Shown piece after piece: positions 33,625 through 43,627 of a stretch of 64,000 bases of DNA. Source of the stretch: Bacteroidota bacterium (lineage in GTDB: Bacteria > Bacteroidota > Ignavibacteria > Kryptoniales > JAKASW01); contig JAJZNW010000093.1 of assembly GCA_021811615.1 (NCBI GenBank), positions 1 through 64,000 of the forward strand, given 5' to 3'. The first letter of the stretch is position 1; every line of letters starts with the position of its first letter. The notes under the pieces were generated by a model. That model was not told the origin of the DNA. It made no database searches and worked only from the letters and a program-made list of their open reading frames with translations. Position numbers and translations under genes: made by a program.

Positions 33625-36600
33625 ATGAAAAGACCACCGGCTCAAACTGATTCTCCAAAGATACATGCACTGACTTCGCGCGTCGCCGATATCATTGAGT
33701 CGTCGCCATCCATGAGCCTTTACGGAACGAAGACTGTCAGGGTAGTATCAGAACTCGCTGACGAATTGCGTCGCTCGACGGCCGCGGTGTCCATATCAGT
33801 CATCTTACCACCCGACAGTGGAACAGATGCCGGTATGATTTCGAATTCCGGAAAAATCTCCTTTCTCACTGGGACTCAACTGCGCGCTATGCTTGATTTG
33901 GCCGGCTCTTCGAGGAAATCGAAGCGGAGTTTCATCCTTAAGATGGGGTCGAAGGTCTTTTCGGCCATGAAGGAAATGTTCTTTCCGGATGCGGGAATCG
34001 ATTCGATAAGCCTTCATCCGCTCAGATACGGCACGATGCCGCTGGGGTACTTAGTTGCGGGTTTTCGGAATGCCGACGGCAGGGCCGACAGCGGATCGGC
34101 CGCCGCTCGGATACTTGAAGCGGCAGCAACACAGCTCTCCATCTTATTTCATTCGCTGAAGGTGAGCTCCGAGCGCTCCCTTTTGAGTCAGAAATACGAA
34201 GGCCTTCTCGGCCAGCTTTCCACCGTCGTCTTCGTATTCAAAGTCCCTTCCGGACAGCTCACGGAAGCCAACGAGGCATTCTTCAAGTCGTTCGGCTACG
34301 AACGGCGGGATATCAATCACCTTTCCCTTTTCGATCTCGTCTTCGACAATAGAGAAGATGTTGAAGAGGAAATGAGGTCCGGGCTGCGGAGTGGGAGCGT
34401 CCATTTGCCATCAAAGACATTCAAGCATAAGAACGGTTCGGCCATCGAGATGGAATTAAGAGGAACCGGCATAAAGCACGATGGTGCGACGTACGCTGTC
34501 GTGACCGCCATGGATCTCACTGACAGGAGAAGAGCGGAGATCGAGGCAGAGATGCAGCGGAGGCGTTACGAGAATTTTATCCGGAACAGCGCCGAGGGGA
34601 TCTGGCGAATCGAGTTTCCCGACCCGATCGACATAACGGGGGACAAGGCCGGCATCGCTAACGAGATTGCCGAAAAGGGAATAATAGCGGAGGGTAACCG
34701 GGCATTCGCCAGGATGTACGGTTACGACGACCCCGGGCAGCTTATCGGAAGACGGGCGCTAGATTTCATAGCGGACCTCGACGGATACCAGGAGTCCAAA
34801 CTGAAATTTACCGAACGGAATTTTTCAATAACGAATATAGAAACCGTTGAACGGGACCGGTTCGGAAACCTGCACCATTTCGAAAACTCGTACATAGGCG
34901 AGACCAAGGGCAAAGTACTTCTGAGAATGTGGGGTATTCAACGCGACATTACCGAGAAGCTGAAGCTGCAGGATCAGTTGCGTGCATCTGAAGACAGATA
35001 CCGCAATCTTGTCGAGCAGGCGAACGATATGGTGCTGCTGTTCAACCACGATGGAGAGTTCATCTTCGCCAACAAACGTTTCTTCGAGCAAACCGGTTAC
35101 AGGGTGGACGAGATTTGGGGGAAACCGGTGTCCGTCATCGCTCATGTGGACGATGGTGAAGAGATCACGAAGAAGATACGCGAACAATTTACGTTTCCTG
35201 AAAACCGCATCCGGCACACCTTCAGGCTCATCACAAAACTGCACGAAGAGAAGATTGTCGAGTTAAGTATGACGACGCTTCGTTCTGCTGAGCGTGCGAA
35301 CGGTATCCTGGCAATCGCGAGGGATGTGACGGTTGAACAGTCGGTCAAGAATGCCCTTCACGAGTCGGAGGAGAAATACCGGAGTCTTGTCGAGCATTCC
35401 CTTCTGGGCGTGCTTGTTGTCCAGGACGATCTCATTGTCTATGCCAACCCGACTTCCACCGATTTGTTTGAGACCGAGATGTCGCTTCTCGTTAGGACGC
35501 CGCTCAGCGCCTTCGTCCATCCGAACGATTACATACAGGTGTTCGAGAAATTCGAGCAAGCCGCCCTCGCCCCCAATAAGGATATCCAGTTTTCGGTCAG
35601 GGTGATAACCGCAACCGGGAAAATGAGATCGATCGACGGATGGGCTGCAGGCATAACTTACATGGGAAAGCCAGCGGTTCAGGTCGCATTAGTCGACGTG
35701 ACCGATACGAAAAAGCTTCAGGAGCAGCTCTTCCAATCGCAGAAGATGGAGAGCATCGGGCAGCTGGCGAGCGGAGTGGCTCACGATTTCAACAATCTCC
35801 TCGGCTCCATCTACGGCGCGATCACAGTGCTCAGGACCAGATTTGCGCCGAACGAAGCTGACATGGCTAAATACTTGGACATACTGGATTCCTCGGCTAA
35901 AAGGGCGGCCGAACTCACATCCCAGCTTCTGACTTTTTCGAGGCAGCGGGAAAGCGACGTCAAGCCAGTCCGGCTGAACGATTCCGTCAACGACGCGATG
36001 AAGATTATCGTACGGAGCATAGGCAAGAATATCAGGGTCGAATACTCACTCGCCCCTGACCTGTACAATATAGAGGCCGACCCGAGCCAGATGGAAGGAA
36101 TCATCATAAATCTATGCATCAACTCACGCGATGCAATGCCCGACGGAGGTATCTTACGGATTGAGACCACAAACGAAGAGTTCGACAGATCGATAACCAA
36201 ACAGATTGCCGACGCAAGGCCGGGACGGTATGCCTGCCTTTCCGTAACGGACAACGGCCTTGGGATGGATGAGAAGACCAGGCAGAAAATATTTGAGCCT
36301 TTCTTCACGACAAAGCCGATCGGAAAAGGTACGGGCCTCGGGCTTTCGATCGTCTACGGCATCGTGAAGGCACACAAGGGCTTCATAAACGTCTACAGCG
36401 AGCCGGGCCAAGGCACAACGATCAAAATTTATATCCCATCGACAGACAAGTCACCCGCCGGCGACGTCCCGCCGGCACTGAGGGACCTCCCTCGCGGCAG
36501 CGAGACGATACTCCTTATCGACGATGAGGCCACACTGCTGGATCTTACAAGAGAACTCCTCGAGGGGCTCGGTTACACCGTGATCGCTGCGGAGGGCGCA

Positions 36601-36873
36601 TTGGAAGGCATTCGTGCATTCAAGGAAAGGCATGAAAAAGTCGACCTCGTAATCCTCGATATGCTTATGCCGGAGATGACTGGCAACGAAGTCTACCCAG
36701 TTCTCAAGAACATCGACGACAATGTCGCGGTCCTCCTTGCGACAGGGCTGAGTGTCGGCGAGACGGTCGATGAGATGATATCAAAAGGGGTGAACGATAT
36801 CGTCGCAAAGCCTTACTCCGTAAATGATCTCGCGACGCACGTCAGAAAGGTGATCGACTCGAAAAAACAATAG
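33625..36873 (+). CDS. Soluble multi-PAS hybrid sensor histidine kinase with receiver domain
   Basis: 1082 residues, no membrane segment. The first 185 residues resemble a GAF-like sensor region but lack a clear motif. Four PAS domains follow at about 200-310, 315-450, 455-575 and 580-705 (SEDRYRNLVEQANDMVLLFN, SEEKYRSLVEHSLLGVLVVQ are typical starts; DITEKLKLQDQLRASEDRYR is a PAC end). The HisKA motif is ASGVAHDFNNLLGSIYGA with phospho-His720. ATPase boxes: INLCINSRDAMPDGG, DNGLGMDE, KPIGKGTGLGLSIVYGIVKA. The receiver at about 960-1082 has LLIDDEATLLDL, the acceptor Asp1012 in VILDMLMPEM and Lys in IVAKPYS. No partner regulator is adjacent; the signal is unknown. Confidence 0.9.
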   Translation: MKRPPAQTDSPKIHALTSRVADIIESSPSMSLYGTKTVRVVSELADELRRSTAAVSISVILPPDSGTDAGMISNSGKISFLTGTQLRAMLDLAGSSRKSKRSFILKMGSKVFSAMKEMFFPDAGIDSISLHPLRYGTMPLGYLVAGFRNADGRADSGSAAARILEAAATQLSILFHSLKVSSERSLLSQKYEGLLGQLSTVVFVFKVPSGQLTEANEAFFKSFGYERRDINHLSLFDLVFDNREDVEEEMRSGLRSGSVHLPSKTFKHKNGSAIEMELRGTGIKHDGATYAVVTAMDLTDRRRAEIEAEMQRRRYENFIRNSAEGIWRIEFPDPIDITGDKAGIANEIAEKGIIAEGNRAFARMYGYDDPGQLIGRRALDFIADLDGYQESKLKFTERNFSITNIETVERDRFGNLHHFENSYIGETKGKVLLRMWGIQRDITEKLKLQDQLRASEDRYRNLVEQANDMVLLFNHDGEFIFANKRFFEQTGYRVDEIWGKPVSVIAHVDDGEEITKKIREQFTFPENRIRHTFRLITKLHEEKIVELSMTTLRSAERANGILAIARDVTVEQSVKNALHESEEKYRSLVEHSLLGVLVVQDDLIVYANPTSTDLFETEMSLLVRTPLSAFVHPNDYIQVFEKFEQAALAPNKDIQFSVRVITATGKMRSIDGWAAGITYMGKPAVQVALVDVTDTKKLQEQLFQSQKMESIGQLASGVAHDFNNLLGSIYGAITVLRTRFAPNEADMAKYLDILDSSAKRAAELTSQLLTFSRQRESDVKPVRLNDSVNDAMKIIVRSIGKNIRVEYSLAPDLYNIEADPSQMEGIIINLCINSRDAMPDGGILRIETTNEEFDRSITKQIADARPGRYACLSVTDNGLGMDEKTRQKIFEPFFTTKPIGKGTGLGLSIVYGIVKAHKGFINVYSEPGQGTTIKIYIPSTDKSPAGDVPPALRDLPRGSETILLIDDEATLLDLTRELLEGLGYTVIAAEGALEGIRAFKERHEKVDLVILDMLMPEMTGNEVYPVLKNIDDNVAVLLATGLSVGETVDEMISKGVNDIVAKPYSVNDLATHVRKVIDSKKQ

Positions 36874-36910
36874 TGCCGGGCCGGCCCAGCGGCGCGTAAG
36901 CACTCGACGT

Positions 36911-38893
36911 TCAATTGAGGAACTGCCAGTTGATCCCGATGCAGAAGCTGTTATCAAGAGCGGGATAGATGGGGGCAAGCACGTAATTCTCTCCCGTTAT
37001 GTTGAAAATCGTAAGGTAAACAATCGCATCGCCTATATGACCGCGAACGAAAAAGTCGGTGCTACCGGACGGTCCGAACTCGTCCAGCTCCGAAGGATAA
37101 TAGACTACAGCCTGCGGATAGAAGCTGTCTCCCATGAAGGTGGTCACGAATATTCCCCGCAACCCGACCTTCAAATCGAGATGTCCGTCGAACAGGATAT
37201 TCCGGTAATACAATCTGCCGGAAGCGTAAACCTTCGGGAGCGTGAACACCTCCTGCCCGTCGTCCTTCTCGTAAATGTAATTGAGATTTCCGTCGAGCGT
37301 GAATTTCCATAAGGTCAACCGCGCACTTCCGTCCACGCCATATATGTCCCTCTTATTCAGGTTCACGACCGATATCGCCGGGTATGTCGGCTGATTGGTG
37401 TAGTCGGTTTTGTAGAATATGGGATCATTTATCATTCGGGCGTAGGGCTTCACGAAAAGTGAAAAGCTCCTGCCAAGATTCAGAGTAGCCTTGACCTGTA
37501 CGATCTTGTCGTTCTCCGCAATCAGGCCGGGATTGCCGGTGAAATCCTGCGTGACAAAATACTTCTGGGACATACTGGGAAGATGCCACGAGACATTTCC
37601 TCCTGCCTCAACCCAGAGGACGTCGTTTCCGAGCCCGAAGGAAGCACCGAGTGCAGGGTAAAATCTGTGGTTGACGAGATCGCCGCGTCCGAACACACCT
37701 GCCCTGACGAAATGGAACAGAGAAAATTCTTCGTCACCGTAGACCGAAAGACGGTCCTGAGAAGGGATACCCGCGTAGGTATTGTAGTAGGACTCGTCCC
37801 TGACGGCATCCGCTCCGTAATTCAAAGTCGTGCCGACGAAGTCCTCCGATCCCCGGATACTCAATCCGTACCGCCTGCTGAGATTCGTCAGGAAGTACGA
37901 GAGGTGACTGTCACCGAACTGGAAATTGTAGTAATCGAAAAAAGCGGTCGCGGTAAAAACATTCGTAGAGTCTTTCGGGTCGCATTGCGAATACGCCACC
38001 TGCAGATGGTGCTGAAGGTACGTAAGGTTCGCAGACTGGCTCCTTGCAAGATTTGCGAACGCCGGATTAAAAATATCCTGTGTCACATTATAGGGAAGCA
38101 TCCCCCCTGTCATACCTCCTTTGGTCCGGTAGTAGACCTCCGTCGCCGTGATCTGCCGGGTGGAGTCGATGCTGTATCGGACCTTGCCGCGTATGTTGAC
38201 GCCGTCGTATCGGGAATCGACAAACCTGCCGTCCGTCGTCTGGTGTTCGAAGCCGAGGTCGATGTTCGTGTTGTAGCCGATGTTCTGGGAAAAGACTCCG
38301 TCGGTAATGAGATAATTGTACGGCTCTTCGAGGTGTCTGACTTTCGAATATGGTACGGGCTCGCTGTAAAGATGCGTTTGGAAATTCACGAGACCGCCGG
38401 TTGCATTGAAGGAATAAATCGGGGCCCTGACGGCGTCTATGTACTGAACGTCCCTGACGAACTCCAGCGGAATATGGTAAAGGTTCATCGTAGAAGTCGT
38501 AGGCTCGTTCATTTCGACTCCGTCCATCAGGTACTTCGTGTAACCGCTTCCCAGGCCGTCGAAATAGAGCTCGGAAGGAGCCCCCGGCTGATACATGTTC
38601 GCCAGGAAGGAGCCGGGGATTTTCTGGAGCAACTCGCCGGCGTAAGTGTAATCGCTCCACATTATCGTCGAGTCCGGTATCGAATAGGAAGGCTCAGTAG
38701 TGAGCGTGCCGGAGTACTCGACGGGCCTGACCAGATACCTCAACGGGATACCCGACGTGTCGGATTTCGCAGTCTTCAGGGTATCCGTTTGGGAATAAGC
38801 GGCAGAGGCCGTGATGACGACTACGATCCCGACGCTAAGAAAACGGCGGAAATATAGGAACCGAGCGCGCGCTGTCATCAAGCCCCGTGACAT
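36911..38893 (-). CDS. TonB-dependent-receptor-like outer membrane protein
   Basis: 660 residues; ATG preceded by GGGAGGG. Signal sequence with a charged start and FLSVGIVVVITASAAYSQ. Residues 70-190 look like a plug domain: GELLQKIPGSFLANMYQPGA, then YLMDGVEMNEPTTSTMNLYH, PLEFVRDVQYIDA and NATGGLVNFQT. The remaining 450 residues have alternating strands of a beta-barrel and the chain ends GINWQFLN with the barrel-type aromatic. It is shorter than many TonB receptors and I saw no SusC-like N-terminal extension. The ligand is unknown. It is the last gene of a leftward run, 31 bases after the namZ-like gene, which suggests uptake of peptidoglycan-derived or other glycans as inference. Confidence 0.78.
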   Translation of the reverse strand: MSRGLMTARARFLYFRRFLSVGIVVVITASAAYSQTDTLKTAKSDTSGIPLRYLVRPVEYSGTLTTEPSYSIPDSTIMWSDYTYAGELLQKIPGSFLANMYQPGAPSELYFDGLGSGYTKYLMDGVEMNEPTTSTMNLYHIPLEFVRDVQYIDAVRAPIYSFNATGGLVNFQTHLYSEPVPYSKVRHLEEPYNYLITDGVFSQNIGYNTNIDLGFEHQTTDGRFVDSRYDGVNIRGKVRYSIDSTRQITATEVYYRTKGGMTGGMLPYNVTQDIFNPAFANLARSQSANLTYLQHHLQVAYSQCDPKDSTNVFTATAFFDYYNFQFGDSHLSYFLTNLSRRYGLSIRGSEDFVGTTLNYGADAVRDESYYNTYAGIPSQDRLSVYGDEEFSLFHFVRAGVFGRGDLVNHRFYPALGASFGLGNDVLWVEAGGNVSWHLPSMSQKYFVTQDFTGNPGLIAENDKIVQVKATLNLGRSFSLFVKPYARMINDPIFYKTDYTNQPTYPAISVVNLNKRDIYGVDGSARLTLWKFTLDGNLNYIYEKDDGQEVFTLPKVYASGRLYYRNILFDGHLDLKVGLRGIFVTTFMGDSFYPQAVVYYPSELDEFGPSGSTDFFVRGHIGDAIVYLTIFNITGENYVLAPIYPALDNSFCIGINWQFLN

Positions 38894-38924
38894 GATATGC
38901 CCTCCCGCGAAGAACCATTAAGTT

Positions 38925-40160
38925 TCATCGGTAAAGCAAATACTTTTCCCTCAATTTTTCAAACCCTTCCAGGCCCGCTTTCCATGAAGCGGAAACTTCG
39001 GACGGTGTCTTTCCTTCCTCGAGCATAGTCCTCACCTCGGTCGTGCCCGCAAGGAGATCGAAATATGAAGGGATGAATTTAAACCTACCGGGATAGAGTT
39101 TGCGAATCGCCCAGACAATCGTTACTCCCATCTCGACAGGTTTCAGAACGTTCCTCTCAGTCACAGTGATTCTAATGCCATGGCAGACTTCGCCCTGGTA
39201 CTTCGGTTTAAGAGCCCAGGGATAGGGACGAGGCGTGAACGTAGCCGGTCTAAAAGCAACGCCGGCGATGTGCTGTTCGTTCAGCAATGAGATGAGCTTG
39301 CTTGAATTTATATAAGGGGCGCCGATGACCTCGAAAGGGTGCTTCGTGCCTCGTCCTTCAGATACGTTAGTCGCCTCGATCAGCACGTTTCCGGGATAGA
39401 CCTCGACGGCGTTCATGTCCGGAAGGTTCGGGGACGGGGTAATCCATTTCAGGCCCGTCTGGTCGTACCACATGCTTCGCCGGTAGTGTTCCATTTTAAC
39501 GACTTTGAGATCGGCCTTCACGCCGTCCTTCAGCATGCCTGCATCGTTTATCATCGTTGCGAATTCGCCCGGCGTCATCCCGTATACGCTGGGTATCGGC
39601 TGGATACCGATGAAAGACCTGAGCGAGTCGACGAGCATCGGGCCGTCGATGAGGTTCGACCTCAACATATCGGGCCTGTCGAGGACGATGAACTCTATAT
39701 GGTGCTCGGCGGCCGCCTGCAGACAATAATCGAGCGTGCTTATGAACGTGTAAAACCTTGTACCGACATCCTGTATGTCGTACAACAGGACGTCGATTCC
39801 TTTCAGCATCCTGGCTGTCGGCTTCTTTGACTTCCCGTACAGAGAGTAGATTGGCAGCCCGGTTTTCCTGTCGACACTTCCAGACACTCCCTCCCCCGCC
39901 GACGCCTTCCCTCGTATGCCGTGCTCCGGAGAGAAAAGAGCGACGACTTTAACACCGGGTTCCTTTACGAGCACGTCAATTATGCTTTTCCCGTTTTGCA
40001 GTCTTCCGCTCTGGTTGGTTATTATGCCGACGGTCTTTCCTTTAATGAGGTTGAGATATTTATCGACGAGGACCTCGTCTCCGGTTTTCACACGTTCACG
40101 GGCAAAACTCAAGGAAGTTATTGCGAGCAAGGTGAACATTACCACGATCGTGTATTTCAT
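38925..40160 (-). CDS. NamZ-like exo-beta-N-acetylmuramidase (DUF1343)
   Basis: 411 residues with a signal peptide MKYTIVVMFTLLAITSLSFA, so it is exported. The DUF1343 pattern is complete: GKTVGIITNQSGRLQNGKS, LFSPEHGIRGKASAGEGV, GLPIYSLYGKSKKPT, LLYDIQDVGTRFYTFISTL, IEFIVLDRPDMLRSNLIDGP, EGRGTKHPFEVIGAPYI and RPATFTPRPYPWALKPKYQGEV, read here as separate pieces. In characterised members the enzyme removes N-acetylmuramic acid from the non-reducing end of peptidoglycan fragments. Its start overlaps the NUDIX gene stop by ATGA. The TonB-dependent receptor gene follows. Confidence 0.88.
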   Translation of the reverse strand: MKYTIVVMFTLLAITSLSFARERVKTGDEVLVDKYLNLIKGKTVGIITNQSGRLQNGKSIIDVLVKEPGVKVVALFSPEHGIRGKASAGEGVSGSVDRKTGLPIYSLYGKSKKPTARMLKGIDVLLYDIQDVGTRFYTFISTLDYCLQAAAEHHIEFIVLDRPDMLRSNLIDGPMLVDSLRSFIGIQPIPSVYGMTPGEFATMINDAGMLKDGVKADLKVVKMEHYRRSMWYDQTGLKWITPSPNLPDMNAVEVYPGNVLIEATNVSEGRGTKHPFEVIGAPYINSSKLISLLNEQHIAGVAFRPATFTPRPYPWALKPKYQGEVCHGIRITVTERNVLKPVEMGVTIVWAIRKLYPGRFKFIPSYFDLLAGTTEVRTMLEEGKTPSEVSASWKAGLEGFEKLREKYLLYR

Positions 40161-40714
40161 GGGCGGTCCGTATTCAGATAATTCAGTACCGATTTTCTGG
40201 ACAGAATCCAGGCGGCGAGTGTCATACCGTCCCAGATCCCGCCGCGATCGACAAATTCCTCGAACTCGCCTAAGCTGATCCTGATTATCTCAAATTCCTC
40301 GGACGCATCGCGGGCACGAGACGTGGCGGACAGGCCGGTGGCAAGATAAACCTTGCACACTTCATCCGTGGCGCCATTGAAAGGGTTGAACTCTGCCACC
40401 TGTGCCCAGCCTGAGGCCGCGAGATGCGCCTCTTCGGCAAGTTCATTTTGCGCCGATCCGAGATAGTCTTCGTTTTTCACGCCGCCGCAGCTGAACTCGA
40501 TGCTTTCCTTCTTCCAGAGATATCTGAACTGCTTCACGAGGACAAGAGAGCCGTCCGGGTAGACAGGTATAACGAGGGCCGCACCGTGGGAATGCACATA
40601 ATGATACTCCCCGGCGGTTCCGTCGGGGAGTGTGTAATCGTCCAACCTGTATTCCCAATAGGGGTTTTTGAAAAGTGTCCTGGAGGCGAGTGTTTCTAGC
40701 TTCTTGAGAGACAA
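40157..40714 (-). CDS. NUDIX hydrolase (ADP-ribose pyrophosphatase type)
   Basis: 185 residues with a TTG start at 40714 three bases after the ndk stop; no strong ribosome site, so translation may be coupled. The Nudix box reads GGVKNEDYLGSAQNELAEEA followed by HLAASGW, fitting Gx5Ex7REUxEExGU only loosely because the R is replaced (NELAEEA). Preceding PVYPDGSLVLVKQFRYLWKK and the later ATGLSATSRARDASEEFEII match the ADP-sugar pyrophosphatase (NudF/NUDT5-like) branch. Substrate may be ADP-ribose. It overlaps the namZ-like gene. Confidence 0.82.
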   Translation of the reverse strand: MSLKKLETLASRTLFKNPYWEYRLDDYTLPDGTAGEYHYVHSHGAALVIPVYPDGSLVLVKQFRYLWKKESIEFSCGGVKNEDYLGSAQNELAEEAHLAASGWAQVAEFNPFNGATDEVCKVYLATGLSATSRARDASEEFEIIRISLGEFEEFVDRGGIWDGMTLAAWILSRKSVLNYLNTDRP

Positions 40715-40716
40715 GC

Positions 40717-41139
40717 TTATTTCAATTCAACGAGCTCTCGTTCGGAGAAAAAGAAACCTATCTCCCTCTCCGCATTTTCAGGAGAATCCGAACCGTGGAC
40801 TATATTTTCTCCCTTGCTTTCGGCAAAGTCGCGCCGTATGGTTCCCGCTGCGGCTTCCTTTGGGTCGGTCGCGCCTATCAGCTTCCTAAATTCCTCAAAG
40901 GCGTTTTCCTTCTCCAGCACCATCGGCATACAAGGTCCTGAAGTCATGAACTCCACCAACCCGGCAAAGAAGGGACGTTCCTTGTGGACGGCATAGAACT
41001 CACCGGCAGTTTCCTTCGTCAGCCGGACCATCTTGAGGCCGACGATTCTGAAGTCGGCCTTCTGAATTCGTGCGATCACTTCTCCGGCAACATTCCTTTT
41101 TACACAATCGGGTTTCAGTATTGCAAGCGTTCGGCTCAT
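40717..41139 (-). CDS. ndk: Nucleoside diphosphate kinase
   Basis: 140 residues, the usual length. It transfers the terminal phosphate between nucleoside tri- and diphosphates by a phospho-His intermediate. [19 protein letters not shown] starts the chain, then [20 protein letters not shown] with [21 protein letters not shown], and the active site [16 protein letters not shown] with the catalytic His. It lies between sucD and the NUDIX gene in a leftward run. Ndk next to succinyl-CoA ligase is common and metabolically sensible, as the ligase makes NTP. Confidence 0.95.
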   Translation of the reverse strand: MSRTLAILKPDCVKRNVAGEVIARIQKADFRIVGLKMVRLTKETAGEFYAVHKERPFFAGLVEFMTSGPCMPMVLEKENAFEEFRKLIGATDPKEAAAGTIRRDFAESKGENIVHGSDSPENAEREIGFFFSERELVELK

Positions 41140-41224
41140 ACAGGATCTACAATTCCTTTCAGATTTTTATTTTCTAGAATCGGAAGACACAGTCAGTCAA
41201 CCGGCAGGTCGCCATCCCGTGTTA

Positions 41225-42184
41225 CTATTTCTTTTTCGTCTTCGGGCGGCTCTTAGAGGTCCTGGATTTCGTCGCCGGTTTCTTCACTGCGACGGTTGTC
41301 TTCTTCCTTGACTTCGAGCCGAGGACTTTTGCGATCGCCTGGCCGATTAAAGCCGGGCTCTCCACGACGACGATTCCCGCTTTCTTCATCGCACTCATCT
41401 TTTCATCCGCGGTACCGTGCCCGCCGGAGATGATTGCACCCGCGTGTCCCATTCTCCTCCCGGGAGGTGCGGTGCGTCCGGCGATGAAACCGACGACCGG
41501 CTTGTCGAAATACTTCTTTATGTAGGCGGCAGCTTCCTCCTCTGCGGTCCCTCCGATCTCTCCGATCATCACTACAGCCTCGGTCTGCTCGTCATCTTTG
41601 AATAGCTGAAGTGCGTCAATGAACTTCGTTCCAATAATGGGATCTCCGCCGATCCCAACGCAGGTGGACTGTCCGTATCCCTGCGCCGTGACCTGAGCAA
41701 CCGCTTCATAAGTCAGAGTTCCACTTCTCGAAATGAGCCCGACGCTCCCTTTCCGGTGGATGAAACCCGGCATTATTCCGACCTTGGCTTTTCCCGGAGA
41801 TATTACTCCCGGGCAGTTCGGTCCTACCATCCTCACATTTTTCTTTTTAAGGTAATCGTAGACGCCGACCATGTCCTTTACGGGGATGCCCTCTGTGATG
41901 CAGACGACGAGTTTGATGCCTGCATCCGCGGCCTCAACCACTGCATCAGGCGCGAACGCGGCGGGTACGAAAATGACTGAAGTATTGGCCCCTTCTTTTT
42001 CAACAGCTTCGGCAACGGTGTTGAAGACGGGGACGTTCAGATGCTTAGTGCCGCCTTTGCCCGGCGTCACTCCGCCGACGACTTTCGTGCCGTACTCGAT
42101 CATCTGTTCGGTATGGAAGGAACCCTCGCCTCCCGTTATGCCCTGCACCACAAGGCGGGTCGATTTGTCAATCAGGATACTCAT
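41225..42184 (-). CDS. sucD: Succinyl-CoA ligase subunit alpha with basic C-terminal tail
   Basis: 319 residues. CoA-binding domain: [52 protein letters not shown]. Ligase part: [45 protein letters not shown] and [20 protein letters not shown], whose His is the phosphorylated residue. The normal family ends near residue 290; here about 28 more residues follow, rich in Lys, Arg, Ser and Thr ([20 protein letters not shown] and a KKK end). The tail is an oddity of unknown role. sucC is not in the window. Reaction: succinyl-CoA + NDP + Pi to succinate + NTP + CoA. Confidence 0.93.
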   Translation of the reverse strand: MSILIDKSTRLVVQGITGGEGSFHTEQMIEYGTKVVGGVTPGKGGTKHLNVPVFNTVAEAVEKEGANTSVIFVPAAFAPDAVVEAADAGIKLVVCITEGIPVKDMVGVYDYLKKKNVRMVGPNCPGVISPGKAKVGIMPGFIHRKGSVGLISRSGTLTYEAVAQVTAQGYGQSTCVGIGGDPIIGTKFIDALQLFKDDEQTEAVVMIGEIGGTAEEEAAAYIKKYFDKPVVGFIAGRTAPPGRRMGHAGAIISGGHGTADEKMSAMKKAGIVVVESPALIGQAIAKVLGSKSRKKTTVAVKKPATKSRTSKSRPKTKKK

Positions 42185-42196
42185 TCTGGCTCTCTT

Positions 42197-43618
42197 TCAG
42201 CTCTTCAAAGATTGTTCGATATGGTTTGCTAAAGTCAAGATCGTCTCCTCTTCGAACTGTCTTCCGAGCAGCTGGAGGCCGATCGGCAATGAAGACGAGT
42301 CTCTCCCAACCGGTATGGACACACCCGGTATGCCGGCGAGGTTTGCGGAGACGGTGAATATATCGGAAAGGTACATTTTGACAGGATCGGATGTTTTTTC
42401 GCCAATCTTGAAAGCGGTAGTCGGGGCAGTCGGCATGACGATGGCATCGACATCCCGGAAAGCGTCGTCGAAATCTTTTTTGATGATGCGGCGGACACGC
42501 TGTGCTTTCTTGTAATAAGCATCGTAATATCCGGCCGACAGGACGAAGGTTCCGAGCATTATTCTGCGCTTCACTTCCGGCCCAAATCCCTCGCTTCTCG
42601 ACTCGACATACATTTCTTCGAGCTCGTCGACTCCCTGTCTCCTATGGCCGTAACGTGCGCCGTCGTATCTCTCAAGGTTGGACGAAGCTTCCGCTGTAGC
42701 GAGTATGTAATAGGCCGGGATCGTGTAATCGAGATGGGGAAGGGACACTTCCTTGATTTTCACGCCCGCTCCCCTGAGATCGTCGATTTGTTTCTCGACG
42801 GTCTGCCTGACATCGTCGGCAATTCCCGAGCTCAACGCTTCCTTTGCGACGCCGACGGTGAAGCCGCCGGCTTCGCGAACGAGGAGCGAAGTATATGATG
42901 GAACAGGTCTCTCGGCCGAAGTAGAATCCCGCTCATCGTGTCCGGCCATAACCTCCATTATGAGTGCCGAGTCGTATACGGAGTTCGAGATCGGTCCGAT
43001 AACGTCGAACGAAGAGGCGAAAGCCACGAGCCCATATCTCGATACGCGGCCGTAGGTCGGCTTCAACCCGACGACGCCGCAAAACGAAGCCGGCTGCCTG
43101 ATGGATCCTCCAGTGTCTGTCCCGAGCGCAACATGGCACAGCCCGGCTGCAACGGCCGAGGCGCTTCCGCCGCTCGAGCCGCCGGGGACCCTCTCCGTGT
43201 CCACCGGGTTCAGAACAGGACCGAACGCACTGAACTCGGTTGAAGACCCCATGGCGAATTCATCCATGTTGGTCTTCCCGATAATAATCGCGTCCTCAGC
43301 CTCGAGACGTTCTATGACCGTGGCATCGTACACCGAGCTGAAATCTTCGAGTATCCTGGAACCGCAGGTAAGTCGTTTGCCTCTTACTGCGATTATGTCC
43401 TTGACACCGAGTACCAGGCCGGCGAGTTTACCGGGATTCCCCGCTTTTACCTTCGCATCGACCCTCTCGGCAGCTTCTATCGACTCATCGAAGAGCTGTA
43501 GAAATGCATTAAGGTTCGATTTAGACCTTGCGCGCCCGAGGTAATTCTCGACAACACCCCTGCACGAGGCTTCTCCGTTGAGAAGTCTTTTTCTGAAATT
43601 CTGATATGTATCTGTCAA
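42197..43618 (-). CDS. gatA: Asp-tRNA(Asn)/Glu-tRNA(Gln) amidotransferase subunit A
   Basis: 473 residues from a TTG start at 43618, with AGCAGG upstream and no ATG near. Amidase signature: GLVLGVKDIIAVRG with the catalytic Lys, GKTNMDEFAMGSSTEFSAFG, RVPGGSSGGSASAVAAGLCH with the cis-Ser, and LGTDTGGSIRQPASFCGVVG with the nucleophile Ser. KPTYGRVSRYGLVAFASSFD is GatA-specific. It liberates ammonia from glutamine for transamidation of mischarged tRNA. gatB and gatC are not in the window. It follows tatA copy 1 by 9 bases. Confidence 0.95.
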   Translation of the reverse strand: MTDTYQNFRKRLLNGEASCRGVVENYLGRARSKSNLNAFLQLFDESIEAAERVDAKVKAGNPGKLAGLVLGVKDIIAVRGKRLTCGSRILEDFSSVYDATVIERLEAEDAIIIGKTNMDEFAMGSSTEFSAFGPVLNPVDTERVPGGSSGGSASAVAAGLCHVALGTDTGGSIRQPASFCGVVGLKPTYGRVSRYGLVAFASSFDVIGPISNSVYDSALIMEVMAGHDERDSTSAERPVPSYTSLLVREAGGFTVGVAKEALSSGIADDVRQTVEKQIDDLRGAGVKIKEVSLPHLDYTIPAYYILATAEASSNLERYDGARYGHRRQGVDELEEMYVESRSEGFGPEVKRRIMLGTFVLSAGYYDAYYKKAQRVRRIIKKDFDDAFRDVDAIVMPTAPTTAFKIGEKTSDPVKMYLSDIFTVSANLAGIPGVSIPVGRDSSSLPIGLQLLGRQFEEETILTLANHIEQSLKS

Positions 43619-43627
43619 AACCTGCTG

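Noticed and set aside
37583-38857. 424-codon plus-strand frame opposite the TonB-receptor-like gene
   Set aside because: The minus strand has a signal peptide, plug motifs and a barrel end; the plus frame has Arg/Val-rich shadow composition.
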